This document shows positions 8,696 to 19,294 of a DNA stretch of 64,000 bases, one piece after another. The position numbers and the translations under genes are program-made. Within the stretch, counting starts at the first letter, position 1. Each line of letters opens with the position of its first letter. The notes beneath the pieces are model-generated. The model was given only the letters and a program-made list of their open reading frames with translations. It was not told where the DNA came from and made no database searches. Origin of the DNA: Aneurinibacillus sp. REN35 (GTDB lineage Bacteria; Bacillota; Bacilli; Aneurinibacillales; Aneurinibacillaceae); the NCBI RefSeq assembly GCF_041379945.2, contig NZ_JBFTXJ020000004.1, forward strand, positions 186,001 to 250,000, read 5' to 3'.

Positions 8696-9796
8696 TCAGT
8701 CGTGGGTAATCGTTTTTAATTCTTCATAGACACGTGTTGCCGCATCCGGCTGTCCGAGCTTCTTTGCTGCATCCTGCATCGTCTGAATTCGCTTCTCATC
8801 CCTCAATACGGCATCAATCTCGCCAAGCAGCGATGTCCCTGTAAGCTGCGGCTCTAAAATCACACGAGCCGCCCCTTGCTCCTCAAGCCATCTTGCATTC
8901 TTCTCCTGATGATTGTTGGTCACATACGGAGAAGGAATTAAAATAGACGGCAGGCCGAGCGCAGTAATCTCGGCAAGAAAGGATGCACCGGCGCGATTTA
9001 CGATAAGATCGATACCAGCCAACACTTCCGGCATATTGTAGATGAACGGTCGCACCGTGAGATTGTCTGGCATGGTGCCTTTTTCACGTATCGCTTCCAT
9101 CGTTTTATCGTAGTGCACCTCTCCTGTTACATAAATAAAATGATAGGCTGTATGCTTCGAGAGTTCAGAAACCATCTCAATAACCGCTTCATTAATGGCT
9201 CGTGCTCCTCGACTGCCTCCTACGATAAGCACATATTTTTTATTTGCCGGTACCTTTAATGATGCAAGCCCTGCCACACCGTCTGCTAACGCAACTTCTG
9301 TCGCGCGCGGATTTCCTGTTACTACGGTTTTTTCTTTGGGGAAATAAGAGGCGGAACCAGAAAATGTGACGGCCACCCGACTTGTATAGCGGGATAAAAA
9401 CTTATTGGTCAGACCCGGAATCACATTCTGCTCATGAACAAGCGTGGGAATACCTAGCGAGCTTGCCGCATATACAACCGGACCACATACGTATCCGCCG
9501 GTGCCTACGACAACGTCCGGCTGAAAATCTCGGATCAATCGCTTGGCCCGGCTGGTCGCTTTTAGAAATCTAGCAATAGTCTTCACATTATCAAAAGAAA
9601 GGCTTCGTTTAAAACCGGTAATATATACCGATTCAAACGCAATACCTTCCTTTGGTACAAGATCGGCTTCTAGCCCCTTTTCTGTACCAATATATAGCAC
9701 GCGAGAGTCAGGCTCTTGTCGTTTGATTTCTTTAATAAGAGCAAGCGCCGGATAGATGTGTCCACCCGTACCGCCGCCGCTAATTACGATATTCAT
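8696..9796 (-). CDS. murG: UDP-GlcNAc:undecaprenyl-PP-MurNAc-pentapeptide GlcNAc transferase MurG
   Basis: Membrane-associated GT28 glycosyltransferase that converts lipid I to lipid II on the inner face of the membrane. The 366-residue protein has the N-terminal glycine-rich loop [14 protein letters not shown] (6-19), the second loop [12 protein letters not shown] (about 97-108) and the C-terminal donor-binding region [12 protein letters not shown] with [11 protein letters not shown]. The ATG at 9796 follows an AGGAGCC site. A hairpin in the short gap after spoVE could tune expression. All motifs and the length are typical. Confidence 0.98.
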   Translation of the reverse strand: MNIVISGGGTGGHIYPALALIKEIKRQEPDSRVLYIGTEKGLEADLVPKEGIAFESVYITGFKRSLSFDNVKTIARFLKATSRAKRLIRDFQPDVVVGTGGYVCGPVVYAASSLGIPTLVHEQNVIPGLTNKFLSRYTSRVAVTFSGSASYFPKEKTVVTGNPRATEVALADGVAGLASLKVPANKKYVLIVGGSRGARAINEAVIEMVSELSKHTAYHFIYVTGEVHYDKTMEAIREKGTMPDNLTVRPFIYNMPEVLAGIDLIVNRAGASFLAEITALGLPSILIPSPYVTNNHQEKNARWLEEQGAARVILEPQLTGTSLLGEIDAVLRDEKRIQTMQDAAKKLGQPDAATRVYEELKTITHD

Positions 9797-9882
9797 ACAA
9801 ACCGGGCTCCTTATACTAAATAAAGTTTAACATATAACACAGCAAGGGAGCAGAACGCAATGCGTCCTGCTTCTCCTAATTT

Positions 9883-10974
9883 CTATGCTCTCGAATAACG
9901 TGAAATGTTTAAGAGAACGCCAATTCCTGTAAGCATAAGCGTCAGCGAGGAGCCGCCGTAGCTTAAGAATGGCAGTGTAATACCCGTAACCGGAAACATG
10001 CCAGTTACAACGCCGACATTAATAACAACCTGAATTGCCAGCATCCCAATAATTCCCGTAGCAAGCAGACTGCCGAATAGATCCGGGGCAGTAATGGCAA
10101 CGCGCATGCCTCGCCACAAAAGCAACAAAAATAAAAGAAGAACCGTCACGCCGCCAATAAACCCAAGCTCCTCAGCTAAAATCGAAAAAATGAAGTCATT
10201 ATACGGCTCAGGAAGGTATAAGAATTTCTGTCGACTCATCCCAATACCCAGTCCCATTAACCCACCTGGTCCGATCGCATAAAGCGATTGAATCAACTGG
10301 TATCCCGTACCCAGCGGATCTGACCACGGATCAACAAAGGCCGTGATCCGATCCATTCGATAAGGCGCAACCAATATTAATCCAACAAAGCCTGCCACAC
10401 CCAAAAGAGCCAGACCGAACAGATGCGCAAGCCGCATTCCCGCAATGAAAATCATCAGCACAGAAGTACCCAGCAGCACGGTACCTGTTCCTAGATCAGG
10501 CTGAAGCATGATCAAACCAAACGCCAGACACACAATACCAAGTGTGGGGATTAGCCCTTTGGTAAATGACCCAATATCTTTTTGATTTTCCGATAACCAC
10601 CTAGCCAGAAAAGCAGACATTCCAAGCTTCATAAACTCTGCGGGTTGAATTCCGAATGCGCCAATTCCAAGCCAGCTTTTTGCTCCATTGACTTCTTTAC
10701 CTATGATGAGAACAATCACAAGCAGAAAAAAGCAAAAAATAAGTCCAGGCTTCGCCCACCTTTTCCATACCCAATAATCGATGTTCATGGTCATAAACAT
10801 CGCCACAATGCCTAACACAGCAAAAATTAGCTGACGTTTGGTGAAGAAGAACGGATCACCTTTCTGAGCGGCGACTACAGCACTTGAACTGTATACCATC
10901 ACGACACCTACAGCCAGCAGCACGAACGTTACGACAATAATAAGAAAATCAGGAGTTGAACGGGCCTTTGTCAC
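9883..10974 (-). CDS. spoVE: SEDS-family glycan polymerase SpoVE/FtsW
   Basis: A 363-residue polytopic SEDS protein that polymerises lipid II with a cognate class B PBP. About ten transmembrane helices are visible, with the SEDS motifs FGIQPAEFMKL, LQPDLGTGTVL and the C-terminal GITLPFLSYGGSS. The GTG start at 10974 follows AGAGGTG and gives VTKARSTPDFL, aligning with B. subtilis SpoVE; the GTG at 10983 is too close to the ribosome site. Position between murD and murG is that of spoVE, which in B. subtilis makes the spore cortex with SpoVD. An FtsW role cannot be excluded from sequence alone. Confidence 0.93.
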   Translation of the reverse strand: MTKARSTPDFLIIVVTFVLLAVGVVMVYSSSAVVAAQKGDPFFFTKRQLIFAVLGIVAMFMTMNIDYWVWKRWAKPGLIFCFFLLVIVLIIGKEVNGAKSWLGIGAFGIQPAEFMKLGMSAFLARWLSENQKDIGSFTKGLIPTLGIVCLAFGLIMLQPDLGTGTVLLGTSVLMIFIAGMRLAHLFGLALLGVAGFVGLILVAPYRMDRITAFVDPWSDPLGTGYQLIQSLYAIGPGGLMGLGIGMSRQKFLYLPEPYNDFIFSILAEELGFIGGVTVLLLFLLLLWRGMRVAITAPDLFGSLLATGIIGMLAIQVVINVGVVTGMFPVTGITLPFLSYGGSSLTLMLTGIGVLLNISRYSRA

Positions 10975-11062
10975 GCAGAACACCTCTTACAGCGCAGAAT
11001 TTGCCGCACCTTGCTGCCTGTCCGTTCAATCACCTGATTTTGATTAAACCTTCAAACAGCGG

Positions 11063-12484
11063 TTACGGGCTTGTTTTAAGCTTATGCACGGATTGCTTAA
11101 ACAAGACCCCCCGCTCTTCGAACGATTTGTACATGTCCCAACTAGCACACGCCGGTGAGAGCAGTACAATATCACCTTCTTGAGCGACCGAGTGAGCGCA
11201 AGCAACCGCATCAATAACAGTATCGACGCGCTTTGCTTGAATAATCCCCGCATCTGCCGCCCGGTCCAACAATTTTTCCGCTGTTTGTCCATATACAACG
11301 ACCGCTTTCACATGCTGTTCAAGCAGCGGGACTAACTCTTTGAAATCAATGCCGCGGTCAAGTCCGCCGCCAATCCAAACAACTGGTGACGTAAATGACG
11401 TAAGCGCTCGGCTGGCAGCTTCGGGATTGGTCGCCTTCGAATCATTGTAGTACTTAACCCCATCGATTTCTGCCACGAATTCGAGGCGGTGCTCCACACC
11501 AGCAAACGAGCGCAGCACGTGGCCCAGCGCTTCCATATCTGCTCCCGCTGCTCTTGCAGCACAGATGGCAGCTAAGACATTCTCCAAATTATGCGCTCCT
11601 GGCAAAGCCAGTTCATCTATACGAATAACAGCTTCCTCCTCCGGTGCGGTAGCCAACGCTTCTGCCAGTCTCCCTACCATCGGACGCTTAAATATAATAG
11701 TGCCTTCCCTTACGAAAGCGCCATGCTCTACCTCTTCTTTTGTGCTGAACCAAAGAATGGTGGAAGCAATCTCTTCAGCCAAGCTCCGGCAGATATCATT
11801 GTCATAATTCAATATCGCTGTATCCGCTTCTTCTTGATTGGCAAATAACTTTGCTTTGCTATGTATGTAATCGTCTTTTGTCTTATGATAGTCAAGATGG
11901 GCATCATATACGTTAAGCAGGCATGCAATCGTCGGACGAAAGTTCTTTGTCCCCTTTAATTGAAAACTGCTCAGCTCAGCTACCAATACCTGATCCGCTC
12001 GCGCCCAAAGCGCCTGCTCACAGAGCGGTGTTCCTATATTGCCCGCCACGATGGGAGCTAGTCCACCTTCCTCAAGCATGTGTCCTATCAGCGTAGTTGT
12101 TGTCGTCTTACCGTTTGAGCCGGTAATGCCCACAATCGGTGCATCGCTCACTTCATAGGCTACCTCTACTTCCGTAATAACCGGAATGCCTAGAGACAGA
12201 GCTGTTTGAATCGGTGGTGCTGTATATGGAATTCCCGGATTCTTTACTACGATATGAATACCTGGATGGATAATATCTTTCGGGTGTCCACCGCAAATTA
12301 CTGCAATCCCTTCGGCACGAAGAGCATCAGCACCTTCACACTCACTCTCCGGCTTTTGGTCATTAACCGTAACAGTGGCACCGCATGCTTTCAACACACG
12401 GGCCACAGCTGCGCCGCTCTTTGCCAGGCCGATTACTACCGCCTGTTTTCCATCATATAGTTTTTTCCCTTTTTCTATAGCCAT
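11063..12484 (-). CDS. murD: UDP-N-acetylmuramoylalanine--D-glutamate ligase MurD
   Basis: ATP-dependent cytoplasmic ligase adding D-glutamate to UDP-MurNAc-L-Ala. The 473-residue protein has an N-terminal dinucleotide-fold domain (VVIGLAKSGAAVA), the ATP loop GITGSNGKTTTTTLIG (about 116-131), the Mur ligase motif NVYDAHLDYH, and the C-terminal domain with the family motif YNDSKATNP. The start is the ATG at 12484, whose last base overlaps the TGA of mraY (TGATG), a classic translational coupling. An apparent 26-codon upstream extension runs inside mraY and is discounted. Confidence 0.97.
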   Translation of the reverse strand: MAIEKGKKLYDGKQAVVIGLAKSGAAVARVLKACGATVTVNDQKPESECEGADALRAEGIAVICGGHPKDIIHPGIHIVVKNPGIPYTAPPIQTALSLGIPVITEVEVAYEVSDAPIVGITGSNGKTTTTTLIGHMLEEGGLAPIVAGNIGTPLCEQALWARADQVLVAELSSFQLKGTKNFRPTIACLLNVYDAHLDYHKTKDDYIHSKAKLFANQEEADTAILNYDNDICRSLAEEIASTILWFSTKEEVEHGAFVREGTIIFKRPMVGRLAEALATAPEEEAVIRIDELALPGAHNLENVLAAICAARAAGADMEALGHVLRSFAGVEHRLEFVAEIDGVKYYNDSKATNPEAASRALTSFTSPVVWIGGGLDRGIDFKELVPLLEQHVKAVVVYGQTAEKLLDRAADAGIIQAKRVDTVIDAVACAHSVAQEGDIVLLSPACASWDMYKSFEERGVLFKQSVHKLKTSP

Positions 12485-13446
12485 CAGTTTAACACCCCAA
12501 TATATATGCCTAAGCTTGCACAGACCAATCCGGCAAACCAGAAGGTAACAACCACACGCCATTCAGACCAGCCGCCCAACTCATAATGATGGTGCAGCGG
12601 GCTCATGCGGAATACCCGCTTTTTACGCGTCTTGTATGATAATACTTGAATAATAACAGACAGAGCTTCCATAACGAATACGCCGCCAATCAACACAAGT
12701 AGAATTTCCGTCTTCGTAAGAATCGCAATCCCTGCAATCGCTCCACCCAGCGCAAGCGATCCTGTATCTCCCATGAACACCTTGGCCGGATGTGCATTAA
12801 ACACAAGAAATCCTAACACGGCTCCTACCACAGCAGCAGAGAAAATAGCGATATTCATCTGGCTTGCCATCCAGGCAATAACCGCATACGCGCTGAATGC
12901 AATTGCACTCGTTCCTGCAAGAAGACCGTCTAATCCATCCGTCAAATTCACCGCATTAGACGCTCCAATGGTCATAATAAGAACAAGCGGCAGATATAGC
13001 CATCCCAGATCTACTCCCATTCCTGTCCCGGGAATAGAGACCGTCGTATCATATCCGTTACGTACTAGTACATAATAGAATACAGCGCCGATTACGAGCT
13101 GACCGAATAATTTTTGTTTGGCGGTTAAGCCTAGATTGCGCTTCATGGCAATTTTAATGAAATCGTCTAAAAACCCAATTAAGCCATAGCCCAACGTAAT
13201 AAACAATAACAGAAATATCTCAACCGACTGGTTGGCAAACTTAATGACGGTAAAAGTTAATGCCAATAAGATAATAATTCCGCCCATTGTCGGTGTTCCT
13301 GCTTTTTTCTGATGTCCTTTCGGGCCTTCTTCACGAATCGCCTGACCAAACTTCAAACGTCTCAGAATAGGAATGAAGAGCGGAGCAAGAAGCACAGCGA
13401 TTAAAAAAGCTGCGGCGATGGAAAAAAATAAAACTCGTACAAGCAT
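12484..13446 (-). CDS. mraY: Phospho-MurNAc-pentapeptide translocase MraY
   Basis: Integral membrane enzyme that attaches phospho-MurNAc-pentapeptide to undecaprenyl phosphate, giving lipid I. The 320-residue protein has about ten helices and the conserved cytoplasmic loops: GTPTMGGI near 50, DDFIK with the DD pair (about 94-98), [12 protein letters not shown] (about 164-175) and the C-terminal HHHYELGGW with the HHH cluster. Start ATG at 13446. It is flanked by murE (31 bp upstream) and murD (overlapping). Confidence 0.98.
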   Translation of the reverse strand: MLVRVLFFSIAAAFLIAVLLAPLFIPILRRLKFGQAIREEGPKGHQKKAGTPTMGGIIILLALTFTVIKFANQSVEIFLLLFITLGYGLIGFLDDFIKIAMKRNLGLTAKQKLFGQLVIGAVFYYVLVRNGYDTTVSIPGTGMGVDLGWLYLPLVLIMTIGASNAVNLTDGLDGLLAGTSAIAFSAYAVIAWMASQMNIAIFSAAVVGAVLGFLVFNAHPAKVFMGDTGSLALGGAIAGIAILTKTEILLVLIGGVFVMEALSVIIQVLSYKTRKKRVFRMSPLHHHYELGGWSEWRVVVTFWFAGLVCASLGIYIGVLN

Positions 13447-13477
13447 TGTACGCCCTCCTTTCTATGATCTCCTCATC

Positions 13478-14959
13478 CTATTTTTTCTTTTCTAGTATGG
13501 CTTGATATGCCTCTTCTTTATCATCAAAGTGAATCGTTTTATCTTTTAAAATTTGATATGTCTCATGACCCTTTCCGGCAATGAGTACAACATCCTTCGG
13601 ATTCGCCCTGTGAATGGTTTCACGAATTGCTTCCCGTCGATCCACATAGGCAGTGTAACGCTCCTCGCCTACATTGTCTGCAACAAGACCTGCAATCATC
13701 TCATCAATAATTGCCTGAGGCTCCTCAGAACGAGGATTATCTGATGTAATGACGGCCACATCCGCATACCGTGCAGCAATCGAAGCCATGATCGGCCGCT
13801 TGGTCCGGTCTCGATCGCCCCCGCAGCCTACAATACAATAGACCTTTGCTTCGGCAAATTCACGAATTGTCTTCAACACATTCTCTAAACTATCTGGTGT
13901 ATGCGCGTAATCGACAATGACAGTATAATCCTGTCCGGCATCCACACGCTCAAACCTACCGCGTACGCCTTCGATTTTTTCTAGCGTATGCTTCATCTGC
14001 TCAAGCGATATACCTTCAACAAGGCAGGCCGAAGCCGCTGCAAGGACATTGTATACGTTAAAATTCCCGATCATACGCAGAGTTACGTCTATACTTCCAA
14101 CAAATGTTTCAAGAGTAAACGTCGTTCCAAAAGCTGTAATGGCAATGTTTCTGGCGCGAACATCCGCTTCCTGATGAATACCATATGTAATAACCTGTGC
14201 CGGTGTTATGCGGGCAAATGCTTCGCTTGCTGGATCATCTGCGTTCAATACAGCATATTTCATCCGTTCCCTATCATACTCATTGCCAAGCTGGGAAAAC
14301 AAGAGGCCTTTCGCCTGTTGATATTTCTCCATCGTTTCATGGTAATCGAGATGATCCTGCGTTAGATTGGTAAACACGCCTGTAACAAAACGTACGCCGC
14401 GGACCCGTCCCATATCAAGCGCGTGGGATGATACTTCAATCGCCGCGTATTCTGCACCCATATCTTTCATCCACCGAAAAGAACGATGCAAATCAAGCGC
14501 TTCTGGTGTAGTATTCTTCACTTCACGTACATCTTTTCCCATCCGCATCTCGATCGTGCCAATAATGCCTGTCGGATGACCTGCTTCTCCTAGGATGCGT
14601 TCAATCAGATGTGTGGTCGTTGTTTTACCGTTTGTACCTGTCACTCCAATTACATGAAGCTGGTGTGTAGGCTGCCCAAAGAAACGGTCAGCCAGTACAG
14701 CCATTGCCCGTCTGGTATCAGGGACATATATAACGGGAACATCCGTCTCCACAGGGCGCTGTGCCAAAACAGCCACCGCCCCCTGTGAAACGGCTTTTGC
14801 TACAAAGTTATGTCCGTCAACTGTAAAACCAGGTAAACAAATAAATAAATCACCCGGTTTTACAAGTCGAGAATCAATCTCGATGCCCGTAATTTCCGTT
14901 TTCTTATCCCCCGCCACTTTTTGCAAGGCAAGAGGAGCCACTAACTCTTCTAGTTGCAT
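13478..14959 (-). CDS. murE: UDP-MurNAc-tripeptide ligase MurE
   Basis: ATP-dependent ligase adding the third stem-peptide residue. The 493-residue protein carries GVTGTNGKTTTTHLIERIL (about 109-127), the Mur central motif NLTQDHLDYH and a C-terminal domain with SDNPRSEEP. The DNPR motif in this place marks meso-diaminopimelate rather than L-lysine specificity, which matches Bacillus-type cell walls. Start ATG at 14959 with an AAGGAGAAAG site. It follows spoVD after 87 bp and leads into mraY. Confidence 0.97.
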   Translation of the reverse strand: MQLEELVAPLALQKVAGDKKTEITGIEIDSRLVKPGDLFICLPGFTVDGHNFVAKAVSQGAVAVLAQRPVETDVPVIYVPDTRRAMAVLADRFFGQPTHQLHVIGVTGTNGKTTTTHLIERILGEAGHPTGIIGTIEMRMGKDVREVKNTTPEALDLHRSFRWMKDMGAEYAAIEVSSHALDMGRVRGVRFVTGVFTNLTQDHLDYHETMEKYQQAKGLLFSQLGNEYDRERMKYAVLNADDPASEAFARITPAQVITYGIHQEADVRARNIAITAFGTTFTLETFVGSIDVTLRMIGNFNVYNVLAAASACLVEGISLEQMKHTLEKIEGVRGRFERVDAGQDYTVIVDYAHTPDSLENVLKTIREFAEAKVYCIVGCGGDRDRTKRPIMASIAARYADVAVITSDNPRSEEPQAIIDEMIAGLVADNVGEERYTAYVDRREAIRETIHRANPKDVVLIAGKGHETYQILKDKTIHFDDKEEAYQAILEKKK

Positions 14960-15046
14960 AAATCTTTCTCCTTCTTTCTCTCACGCGGTTCGTCCGCTTC
15001 ATCACTATGCATGAATCGTAACGCATTTATTTTAATGCTCTTTGTT

Positions 15047-16960
15047 TTATTTGTCACCCAGGTAGACACGAATTGTCACTCCTTCCTCCACCCTTGTACC
15101 CGGTGTAGGGGATTGGTATGACACTTTGCTGCCGCTTCCTGCAATATCAAGCGGAAAATCATAGTATGCACTTGTAATCTCTTTGCGTTCCATGCCGATA
15201 AGGTTCGGAACCTGCACAATTTTTTTGTCCGGATATTGATACTTTTTCTCCATCTGCTGCGTACGTACAGGTACCTTCATATAATGCAGCGAAGATTCCA
15301 TAATGTTGCGTACGATTGGCGCTGCAACCAGGCCACCAAACTGAATACCCTTTGGATTATTGATTGCTGTGTATACAAGAATCTGCGGATCATCTGCGGG
15401 CGCAAAGCCAATAAATGATACAATATGCTTGCTTTTGGAATACACACCATTCTCAACAATCTGAGCCGTCCCCGTCTTGCCGCCTACACGGTAACCGTCA
15501 ATATAGGCGTTGCGTCCTGTGCCGTTTGCGACAACGCTCTCAAGAGCACGCCTTACTTCAGCAGAAGTTTCCGGGGAAATGACGCGTCGAACGGCTGTCG
15601 GCTTATTTTCCTTAATAAGTTGGCCTGTTTTCGAATCATGCCATGATTTAGCAAGATACGGCTTCATTAGTGTGCCGCCGTTAATCGCTGCACTAACAGC
15701 CTGAATCTGCTGAATCGGTGTTACAGAAACCCCCTGGCCAAATGAAGTGGTGGCAAGCTCGACAGGCCCTACCCGGTTGAGACGAAATAACACACCATTT
15801 TCTTCTCCTAACAGGTCAATGCCCGTCCGTTTGCCAAAACCAAATTCATTAATGTAATGAAAGAGGCGCTCTTTACCTAAACGCTGTCCTAATAGAACAA
15901 ACCCCGGGTTGCATGAATTCTGTACGCCTTCAAGAAATGTCTGATGTCCATGTCCGCCCCGTTTCCAACAGCGCAGTGTTGCACCCGCTACCTTGATGGA
16001 GCCTGGGTCATTAAATGTATCGTTATTCAAATTTACTTTTTTATCTTCAAGAGCAGCCGCAAGCGTAATAATCTTAAATGTTGAACCCGGTTCATATGTC
16101 TTCCAAATTGGCAGATTTCGATTATACGTCTCTACCGGATAGTCTTTATAATTTCCGGGATCAAAATTCGGGCGGCTGGCCATACCTAATACTTCACCTG
16201 TCTTTGGAGAAACGGCAATGGCAATGGCATCATCAGGCTGATATACAGCCATCGCCTGATCAAGTTCACGCTCGATAATTCGTTGAATGCTCGCATCAAT
16301 CGTCAGGTGCAGGTCCTTACCATCTGTCGGTGCAATAAACCGATCTGCAATTCCAGGCATTTTCTGTCCGGCGGCGTTGGCACCAAACGAAATATAGCCC
16401 TTCTTTCCTTTAAGTTCCGTATCGTATACTCTCTCAATTCCGGTTAGACCTTGATTATCTATTCCTGTAAATCCAAGAATATGTGAGACGAGAGAGCCGT
16501 TCGGGTAATAGCGCTGGCTGTCTTCAGCCAATTGAACGCCTGGAAGGCGCAGCGATTGTATTTTTTTAGCTATTTCTGGAGAAACTCTGCGACCTCCTGG
16601 TACGCGTACCATTAGCTCACGCTTACTGATCTCCTTAAGAATCTTCTGCTCCTCGACTTTTAAAATCGGCGCAAGCGTACGTGCTGTAGTTGGCTTATCT
16701 TTGATTTGGGCGGGAATGGCTAACACAGATGGGACACTGATATTATATGCCAGCACTTCTCCGTTTCGATCAAGAATTTGACCGCGCTTTGCTTCAAATG
16801 GTATGTTGCGCGTCCATAAGTCCTCAGCCTGTTCCCTAAGCCACGGTCCATTCCACAACTGTACATATCCAAGGCGTGTAATCAACAGTAGAAACAACAG
16901 AAATCCTAATAACATCGCAATGAAGATACGTCGTCGGACGGTAACTCCGGATACACGCAA
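15047..16960 (-). CDS. spoVD: Sporulation-specific class B penicillin-binding protein SpoVD
   Basis: Transpeptidase partner of SpoVE for cortex peptidoglycan. The 637-residue protein has a short basic N-terminus, one membrane helix (about 10-30), the PBP dimerisation domain, and a transpeptidase domain with active-site STFK (Ser293), SCN (Ser349) and KTGT (Lys495). A single PASTA domain occupies the last 45 or so residues. I chose the TTG at 16960: it lies after AGGAGGAGAAGGGAA and gives LRVSGVTVRRR, which aligns with B. subtilis SpoVD. The longer GTG at 16978 lacks a ribosome site. One PASTA here versus two in the neighbouring PBP also fits SpoVD. Confidence 0.95.
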   Translation of the reverse strand: MRVSGVTVRRRIFIAMLLGFLLFLLLITRLGYVQLWNGPWLREQAEDLWTRNIPFEAKRGQILDRNGEVLAYNISVPSVLAIPAQIKDKPTTARTLAPILKVEEQKILKEISKRELMVRVPGGRRVSPEIAKKIQSLRLPGVQLAEDSQRYYPNGSLVSHILGFTGIDNQGLTGIERVYDTELKGKKGYISFGANAAGQKMPGIADRFIAPTDGKDLHLTIDASIQRIIERELDQAMAVYQPDDAIAIAVSPKTGEVLGMASRPNFDPGNYKDYPVETYNRNLPIWKTYEPGSTFKIITLAAALEDKKVNLNNDTFNDPGSIKVAGATLRCWKRGGHGHQTFLEGVQNSCNPGFVLLGQRLGKERLFHYINEFGFGKRTGIDLLGEENGVLFRLNRVGPVELATTSFGQGVSVTPIQQIQAVSAAINGGTLMKPYLAKSWHDSKTGQLIKENKPTAVRRVISPETSAEVRRALESVVANGTGRNAYIDGYRVGGKTGTAQIVENGVYSKSKHIVSFIGFAPADDPQILVYTAINNPKGIQFGGLVAAPIVRNIMESSLHYMKVPVRTQQMEKKYQYPDKKIVQVPNLIGMERKEITSAYYDFPLDIAGSGSKVSYQSPTPGTRVEEGVTIRVYLGDK

Positions 16961-17099
16961 TTCCCTTCTCCTCCTCACCGAATAGGCACGCGGGACGCAG
17001 AATCTCCGTCCGCACGCAATATATTCTCACAAATAACCCTATTCGATGAACGAAAAAGATAGAACAGGCTTTGCTTCGTTCACTGCCAATGCTTCATGC

Positions 17100-19283
17100 T
17101 TATTTCTCTTTTTTCTGCTCTGTTTCTTGCTTTGAATTGGCAGGTGGCGCCTCTGACTTTGGCGCAAGCGTGACCGCAAGTTTATCGCCTTTTTTCAATA
17201 CAGTACCCGGCTGGATACTCTGCTTTTGCACATATCCTTCCCCAGTTACCGTTGGTGCCGGAATATCTACCAATGAAGCTAACTCCATCACTTCACGCAG
17301 TGTTTTTCCGCTTAAGTCCGGCATTTTTATCCCGTCTTTGGATGTGAGCATATATACGGTCGAGCCTTTCGTCATCTCAGCCTGCGCCGCCGGATATTGG
17401 CCGACTACCGTTTTGCCATGGCCAAGCACTTGTACTTTAAGACCCGCCTGCGAGAGCATCTGTTTACCTGCTTCGACCGTCTCTCCACCTAACTCCGGCA
17501 TGACGGTTGATTCATCTGTCGTGACTTCTACAGTCTTGCCGTCTACTTTATCCGGTGACATCTTGAAGTAATGCAGACTGCGTTCCATGACCGACTTGAA
17601 AATCGGGGCTGCAATAATTTTACCGCCGGCAGACGGAGTATCAATGTGCGGCTGGTTCACCACAACATAAATCAACAGCTTCGGATTGTCTTTTGGAGCA
17701 AAGCCGATGAAGGAATTAATATAGCGTCCGGCCACATACCTGCCGTTCTCTGCTACTTGAGCGGTACCCGTCTTGCCCGCTACTTGATAACCTGGCAGAG
17801 CAAACGGCTGCCCAGTTCCGTTTTTTTCATTAACGACCGCTCCAAGAAGATCACGCGTCTGCTTCGCTGTATCTTCTGAAATTACACGACGAACCATTTC
17901 TGGCTTGTTCTCTTTAAGCACCTGATCTGTTTTTGCATCACGAATCTCTTTTACAATATACGGCTTCATCAGCTTGCCGCCGTTCGCCACCGCACCAACA
18001 GCCGCCACCTGCTGAATCGCCGTCACCGATACACCTTGTCCAAAGGTGATCGATGCTACGTCACGGGGATAGTACTTGCGGTTCGGGCTGAACGAACCGC
18101 GCGCTTCTCCGGGCAGGTCAATGCCTGTCTTCTGTCCGAAACCAAACTTGGTTAAGTAGCTGAATAGCTTCTCTTTGCCAAGCCCCTCGTACCCCATGTG
18201 TACGAACGCTACGTTACTCGAACGCTTCACACCTTCTTTGTATGTGATAGTACCCCAGCCGCGCCCCTGGTTATGGTCGCGGATCGGCTTGCTGCCTTTG
18301 ATCTTGTTGTATGTACCGGACATGTACGTGGCATTTGGATTAAACTGTTTCTCCTCAATGGCCGCAGCGAGCGTGGCAATCTTAAATGTAGAGCCCGGTT
18401 CAAAGTTCGCACCGATCACCGGATTAAAGAAGTTTTTGATATCGGTCGGCGCATTTGGATTAAATGTCGGCCGGTTGCCCATCCCAAGAATCTGTCCTGT
18501 GTACGGATCAGCTACGACAACGCTGACACCCTCCATCTTATACTTTGCTGTCGCCTGATTGAGCGCATCTTCAATATAGTTCTGAATTTGATGGTCAATA
18601 GTTAATACCACCTTATTGCCATCTTTAGCAGGCTTATAGGATTCAATTCCATCGGGCAGTAGATTTCCTCGGCGATCCGCTTTAAATGTAAAGCTTCCTT
18701 TCTCACCTTTAAGCTGATCGTCAAGCATGCGTTCAATCCCCATCCTTGCCTCGCCTTCTAAATTCGTGTAGCCGATGGCGTGGGAAGCAAATGCGCCGTA
18801 GGGATAATAACGACGTGATTCTTCATACAACCCGATTCCCGGAAGTTTAAGCTCTTGTACTTTATCAGCGGTTTCCTTCGGGATTTTCCAACCGCCCGGA
18901 CGCAGTTCTACTTGCTTCGTATCCTTAGTTAAGCGCTCTAGAATCTTTTCTTGAGACATGTTGAGCAGAGGCGCCAACTTGGCTGCTGTCTCTTGCGGAT
19001 TTTTTACATAGTTTTCATTTTTCGTATCATTTGAGTACGGCTTCAATCTGGCAATGACCGTATACGCTTTGCCATGATAAGCCAGCAGCTGTCCGTTGCG
19101 ATCAACAATATCGCCGCGCTTTGGATTGATCGCGTTGCTTCTTTCCCACGTGTCCTTGGCTTTAACCATAATCTCAGCACTATCTACGTATTGAATCCAA
19201 AATGCGCGTAAAATAAGCGCAAAAAAGGAGAGCGTAAACAGCCCCCCCATAAGTAACGTGCGCAGGTTAATTTTTTTCCTCAT
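17100..19283 (-). CDS. pbpB: Class B penicillin-binding protein 2B with two PASTA domains
   Basis: Divisome transpeptidase that cross-links septal peptidoglycan with FtsW, FtsL and DivIB. The 727-residue protein has an N-terminal membrane helix (about 9-30), a dimerisation domain opening with KRGDIVDRNG, and a penicillin-binding domain with STFK (Ser298), SSN (about 355) and KTGT (about 504). Two C-terminal PASTA repeats follow (about 590-700) before a hydrophilic tail rich in Glu and Lys. Position immediately after ftsL and before spoVD is that of B. subtilis pbpB. Start ATG at 19283, 12 bp after ftsL. Confidence 0.96.
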   Translation of the reverse strand: MRKKINLRTLLMGGLFTLSFFALILRAFWIQYVDSAEIMVKAKDTWERSNAINPKRGDIVDRNGQLLAYHGKAYTVIARLKPYSNDTKNENYVKNPQETAAKLAPLLNMSQEKILERLTKDTKQVELRPGGWKIPKETADKVQELKLPGIGLYEESRRYYPYGAFASHAIGYTNLEGEARMGIERMLDDQLKGEKGSFTFKADRRGNLLPDGIESYKPAKDGNKVVLTIDHQIQNYIEDALNQATAKYKMEGVSVVVADPYTGQILGMGNRPTFNPNAPTDIKNFFNPVIGANFEPGSTFKIATLAAAIEEKQFNPNATYMSGTYNKIKGSKPIRDHNQGRGWGTITYKEGVKRSSNVAFVHMGYEGLGKEKLFSYLTKFGFGQKTGIDLPGEARGSFSPNRKYYPRDVASITFGQGVSVTAIQQVAAVGAVANGGKLMKPYIVKEIRDAKTDQVLKENKPEMVRRVISEDTAKQTRDLLGAVVNEKNGTGQPFALPGYQVAGKTGTAQVAENGRYVAGRYINSFIGFAPKDNPKLLIYVVVNQPHIDTPSAGGKIIAAPIFKSVMERSLHYFKMSPDKVDGKTVEVTTDESTVMPELGGETVEAGKQMLSQAGLKVQVLGHGKTVVGQYPAAQAEMTKGSTVYMLTSKDGIKMPDLSGKTLREVMELASLVDIPAPTVTGEGYVQKQSIQPGTVLKKGDKLAVTLAPKSEAPPANSKQETEQKKEK

Positions 19284-19294
19284 CCCGCATCCCC

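Noticed and set aside
12485-12562. N-terminal extension of murD running into mraY
   Set aside because: No ribosome site; the TGATG overlap at 12484 is the standard coupled start.
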